DNA from: a bacterium
Lineage (GTDB): Bacteria; Myxococcota; UBA727; JAUIJE01
DNA length: 64,000 bases
Assembly (NCBI GenBank): GCA_030431455.1
Contig: JAUIJE010000011.1
Span: forward strand, 248,001-312,000
Reading direction: 5' to 3'
Made by a program: the position numbers and the translations under genes. A model generated the notes under the pieces. It searched no databases. It was not told the DNA's origin and saw nothing but the letters and a program-made list of their open reading frames with translations. Positions 62,034 to 64,000 of this stretch are shown here, in pieces (position 1 is the stretch's first letter; the number at the start of each line of letters is the position of its first letter).

Positions 62034-63098
62034 ATGAACCGCGCCCTGCCTCAGTTGCCCACCGAGCGCACGAGCTTCGTGCGCGTCACCGACGACTGGT
62101 ACGTGGTGTGCCGCAGCGACGAGCTCAAGCAAAAGCCGCTGTCGGTCACGCTCTTCGACCAACCGCTCGTCGTGTTTCGGTCCAAGACGGGGGTCGCCTG
62201 TCTGCTCGACCGGTGCCCCCACCGCAACGTGCCGTTGTCGGAGGGCAAGGTGAAGGCTGGGCGCATCGAGTGCCCGTACCACGGCTGGCAGTTCGACCGC
62301 ACCGGCGAGTGCAGGTTCATTCCGTGTCTGGACGGCACCGCCGAGGCCAAGGCGCGGCGGGCGCCGTCGTTCGCGGCCCAAGAGCGCGACGGTTACATCT
62401 GGGTCTACGCCGAGGCCGACGCAGAGCCCACCCGGGAGCCGTTTGTGTTCCCGTTTCTCGACGATGACCGCTACGTCAAGGTGCGCAGCCAGATCGACAT
62501 GGAGGGCACCATCCACGCGGTGGCGGAGAACGCCCTCGACGTGCCCCACACCGCGTTTCTGCACGGCGGGTTGTTCCGCCAGTCCTCGCGGCGCCACCCC
62601 ATCGACGTCGTCATCCGCCGCAAAGGCGATCACGCCGAGGCCGAGTACATCGGCGAGCCCGCGCCCACCGGGTTGCTCGGTCGCGTGCTCGCCCCCGGGG
62701 GCGGCGTGGTCACGCACTACGATCGGTTCTTTTTGCCGTCGGTGACCCAGGTCGAGTACGCCCTGGGCGACGACACCCACTTGGTCACCACCGCGGTGCT
62801 GACGCCGCTGTCCGAGCGCAAGACCCGGGTGTTCGGCATGTCCGCGCTGCGCACCCCCTTGCGGCGGGCGCAGAAGGTGTTGGCCAAAGTGATCAAACCC
62901 TTCGCGCTCTACGTGCTCAAGCAGGACGCGGACATCCTCAAGATGCAGTCCGACGCGGTGCAGAGCTTCGGCGGCGAGTCATTGATCTCCACCGACGCCG
63001 ACGTGCTCGGGCCGCACATTTTCCGCCTGCTGAAGAACGCCGAAGCGGACAAGCGCAGCGGCGAGCAACCGGAAAAACGCATCCGGATGTTTGTCTGA
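62034..63098 (+). CDS. Rieske non-haem iron oxygenase (PaO/VanA-like)
   Basis: 354 aa. Rieske [2Fe-2S] motif CPHRN and CPYHGWQF (Cys-x-His about residue 61 and Cys-x2-His about 79). Catalytic iron in ENALDVPHTAFLHGG (His, His, plus Asp). No TM helix beyond a possible one near the C terminus. Resembles pheophorbide a oxygenase/vanillate demethylase-type monooxygenases; substrate undecided. Needs a reductase and ferredoxin encoded elsewhere, and Fe-S clusters from the suf system. Confidence 0.88.
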   Translation: MNRALPQLPTERTSFVRVTDDWYVVCRSDELKQKPLSVTLFDQPLVVFRSKTGVACLLDRCPHRNVPLSEGKVKAGRIECPYHGWQFDRTGECRFIPCLDGTAEAKARRAPSFAAQERDGYIWVYAEADAEPTREPFVFPFLDDDRYVKVRSQIDMEGTIHAVAENALDVPHTAFLHGGLFRQSSRRHPIDVVIRRKGDHAEAEYIGEPAPTGLLGRVLAPGGGVVTHYDRFFLPSVTQVEYALGDDTHLVTTAVLTPLSERKTRVFGMSALRTPLRRAQKVLAKVIKPFALYVLKQDADILKMQSDAVQSFGGESLISTDADVLGPHIFRLLKNAEADKRSGEQPEKRIRMFV

Positions 63099-63106
63099 CC
63101 GAGGGG

Positions 63107-63319
63107 CTACCAACCGCCTTCGTCTTTGTTCTCGTCGGCGGCTTCGTCCGCTTCGGCCGCGCGTTGCTCGACCATCTCTTGGGTTTTCTTTTCGATCGCG
63201 TCGACGACCTTCTTCGGTTGCGACCCGATCTCTTCGGTGACTTCTTGGCGTTTCTTCTCGCAGCCGGTGGTGGCCACCACCGCGGGGAGCAACAGGGCGA
63301 TCAACAAGACGCAGCGCAT
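63107..63319 (-). CDS. Small lipoprotein, 70 aa
   Basis: Signal peptide RCVLLIALLLPAVVATTGC with Cys20, then a charged coiled coil (KKRQEVTEEIGSQPKKVVDA) and an acidic tail rich in Glu/Asp/Lys. Family unknown. GGAGAGAACC gives a strong ribosome site. It follows the selenoprotein gene by 43 nt on the same strand, so the two may form an operon. Confidence 0.75.
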   Translation of the reverse strand: MRCVLLIALLLPAVVATTGCEKKRQEVTEEIGSQPKKVVDAIEKKTQEMVEQRAAEADEAADENKDEGGW

Positions 63320-63362
63320 GGTTCTCTCCAGTCCCCGCGATCGTACGCGAGGGTTTGGGCCC

Positions 63363-64000
63363 CTAGGGCTTGTGGTCACGAACAGCATCGAGGATCTCGG
63401 CGCCGGTGAGGTTGTCGTTGCCCGCGGGGGTCCCGTGGTCGGTGACGAACAAAATCTCCATGTCCGACCGCCGCACGATCATGTCGAACCCCCGGCCGGT
63501 GGCAAACGGGGCCTCGTCGAACACCCCCGCCACCGGCTCGGTCTCGGCGTCGCCCACGCACAAGCCCGCATCGCTGCCCCGGCCGGCCACGAACGTGAGA
63601 CAGGTGTCCGCCGTCCCCGGCTGGGCGTTCTGGTCTTGTTCGAGCACCCAAATCAGCTGGGCTCCTTCGGCGAGAATCTCTTCTTCCACTTCCGCCACCG
63701 AACCGGTGTGCGTCCGGCACGCGCTTCACCACGCGGGGATGGAGACGAACAGCAGCAGGTCGAACGGGCTCCACGCCCGGTTGGCGTCCTCGTCGCAGTA
63801 GGCGCGCAGAAGGTCGAGCTCACCGTCGGGACCGGCCGCGGTTTGGACCGACGGCCAGGCGTAAGGGGGCAACGCTTCGCCGAGGGCCATGGCCCCGTTG
63901 TGCGCCGGGTATTCACAGTTGCCCAAGGTGGGGGGCTCGGGATCGAACCCCCCTGCGGTGCCGCACGCGATCGCGGGCAGCACCAGGAGACCGGCCAGGC
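63363..64000 (-). CDS. Putative thioredoxin-like selenoprotein lipoprotein, N terminus outside window
   Basis: At least 211 codons. The visible N terminus has LAGLLVLPAIAC, a lipoprotein signal end. The frame is interrupted by TGA at 63728-63726 exactly in the thioredoxin-type active-site position: SIPAW-U-SACRTHTG, i.e. UxxC in place of CxxC, then EEEILAEGAQLIWVLEQD as in the thioredoxin fold. The same frame stays open with normal codon use for 257 nt before and over 360 nt after the TGA. A hairpin with a GUU loop lies 23 nt after it (see SECIS feature). Sec in such sites gives a strong redox centre. The alternative is a pseudogene with a single nonsense change, less likely given the motif position. 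Confidence 0.8.
63693..63712 (-). promoter_or_regulatory. Putative bacterial SECIS element
   Basis: On the mRNA (minus strand), after the UGA: CGC-A-CACCG-GUU-CGGUG-GCG, an 8-bp stem with one bulged A. The apical loop starts 23 nt after the UGA and with G, inside the usual bacterial range (about 16-37 nt). It is part of the coding sequence, as bacterial SECIS elements are. Confidence 0.6.

Noticed and set aside
63698-63726. Frameshift or pseudogene at the TGA of the edge gene
   Set aside because: The frame is unchanged on both sides, only one stop occurs, and the interrupted motif is exactly a UxxC site; a single nonsense mutation remains the alternative.

Overview
The window is about 70% G+C, dense with genes on both strands and rich in lipoproteins carrying long Gly-Asp runs. 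With type IV pilus retraction, DUF1111 and multihaem cytochromes, YfbK-type VWA lipoproteins and a calpain, this suggests a Myxococcota/Bradymonadota-type (former Deltaproteobacteria) chromosome. That placement is inference; no rRNA or other marker gene is present. No tRNA, rRNA, CRISPR array, insertion sequence or phage gene was found.

Layout. 1-8155: end of an SDR gene, an amino-acid dehydrogenase, an MDR oxidoreductase, citrate synthase with its own promoter and terminator, a Gly-Asp lipoprotein, a calpain with a small partner, a DUF6194 protein and a possible tiny gene. 8173-14294: a YceI-hypothetical-PilT operon and two Rossmann enzymes of the branched-polyamine-synthase type, one paired with a GNAT acetyltransferase. 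14347-20653: two large Gly-Asp lipoproteins, a VWA/MoxR pair and an outer-membrane barrel. 20777-32940 is an envelope redox and metal locus: three small membrane proteins, then a strong Fur box in front of two lipoprotein genes (one a double HmuY haem-binding protein) and a kelch lipoprotein, then a bidirectional terminator. Converging on it is a tightly overlapping five-gene operon: two lipoproteins, a tandem DUF1111 di-haem protein, a pentahaem cytochrome c and a metzincin-like protease.

33050-38859: kelch protein, methyltransferase, MarR regulator, nitroreductase, a glutaredoxin/A-type/Nfu fusion, and a CAP-domain lipoprotein. 39080-47249: a YfbK lipoprotein and a complete suf operon in the order merR-sufB-sufC-sufD-sufS-sufT-sufA, headed by a MerR-family regulator with a four-cysteine tail instead of an Rrf2 or ArsR-type regulator. 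The Grx-Nfu fusion 3 kb away probably works with it as an Fe-S carrier. 47588-64000: glycosyltransferase, SDR, PlsC-like acyltransferase, VOC and AraC proteins, a site-2-protease/NDH-2/hydrolase-OsmC operon, a REC-EAL/class II photolyase pair, a DMT transporter, a Rieske oxygenase, and at the edge a lipoprotein whose thioredoxin-like motif is written U-S-A-C with an in-frame TGA: a probable selenoprotein with a SECIS-like hairpin.

Most striking: the selenoprotein (63363-64000), the Fur-box/HmuY/multihaem locus (22253-32940), the Grx-A-A-Nfu fusion (36391-37641), the MerR-headed suf operon, a 34-nt near-identical hairpin repeat after two distant genes, and the Gly-Asp linker family. All function calls come from reading motifs by eye; no database search was possible.
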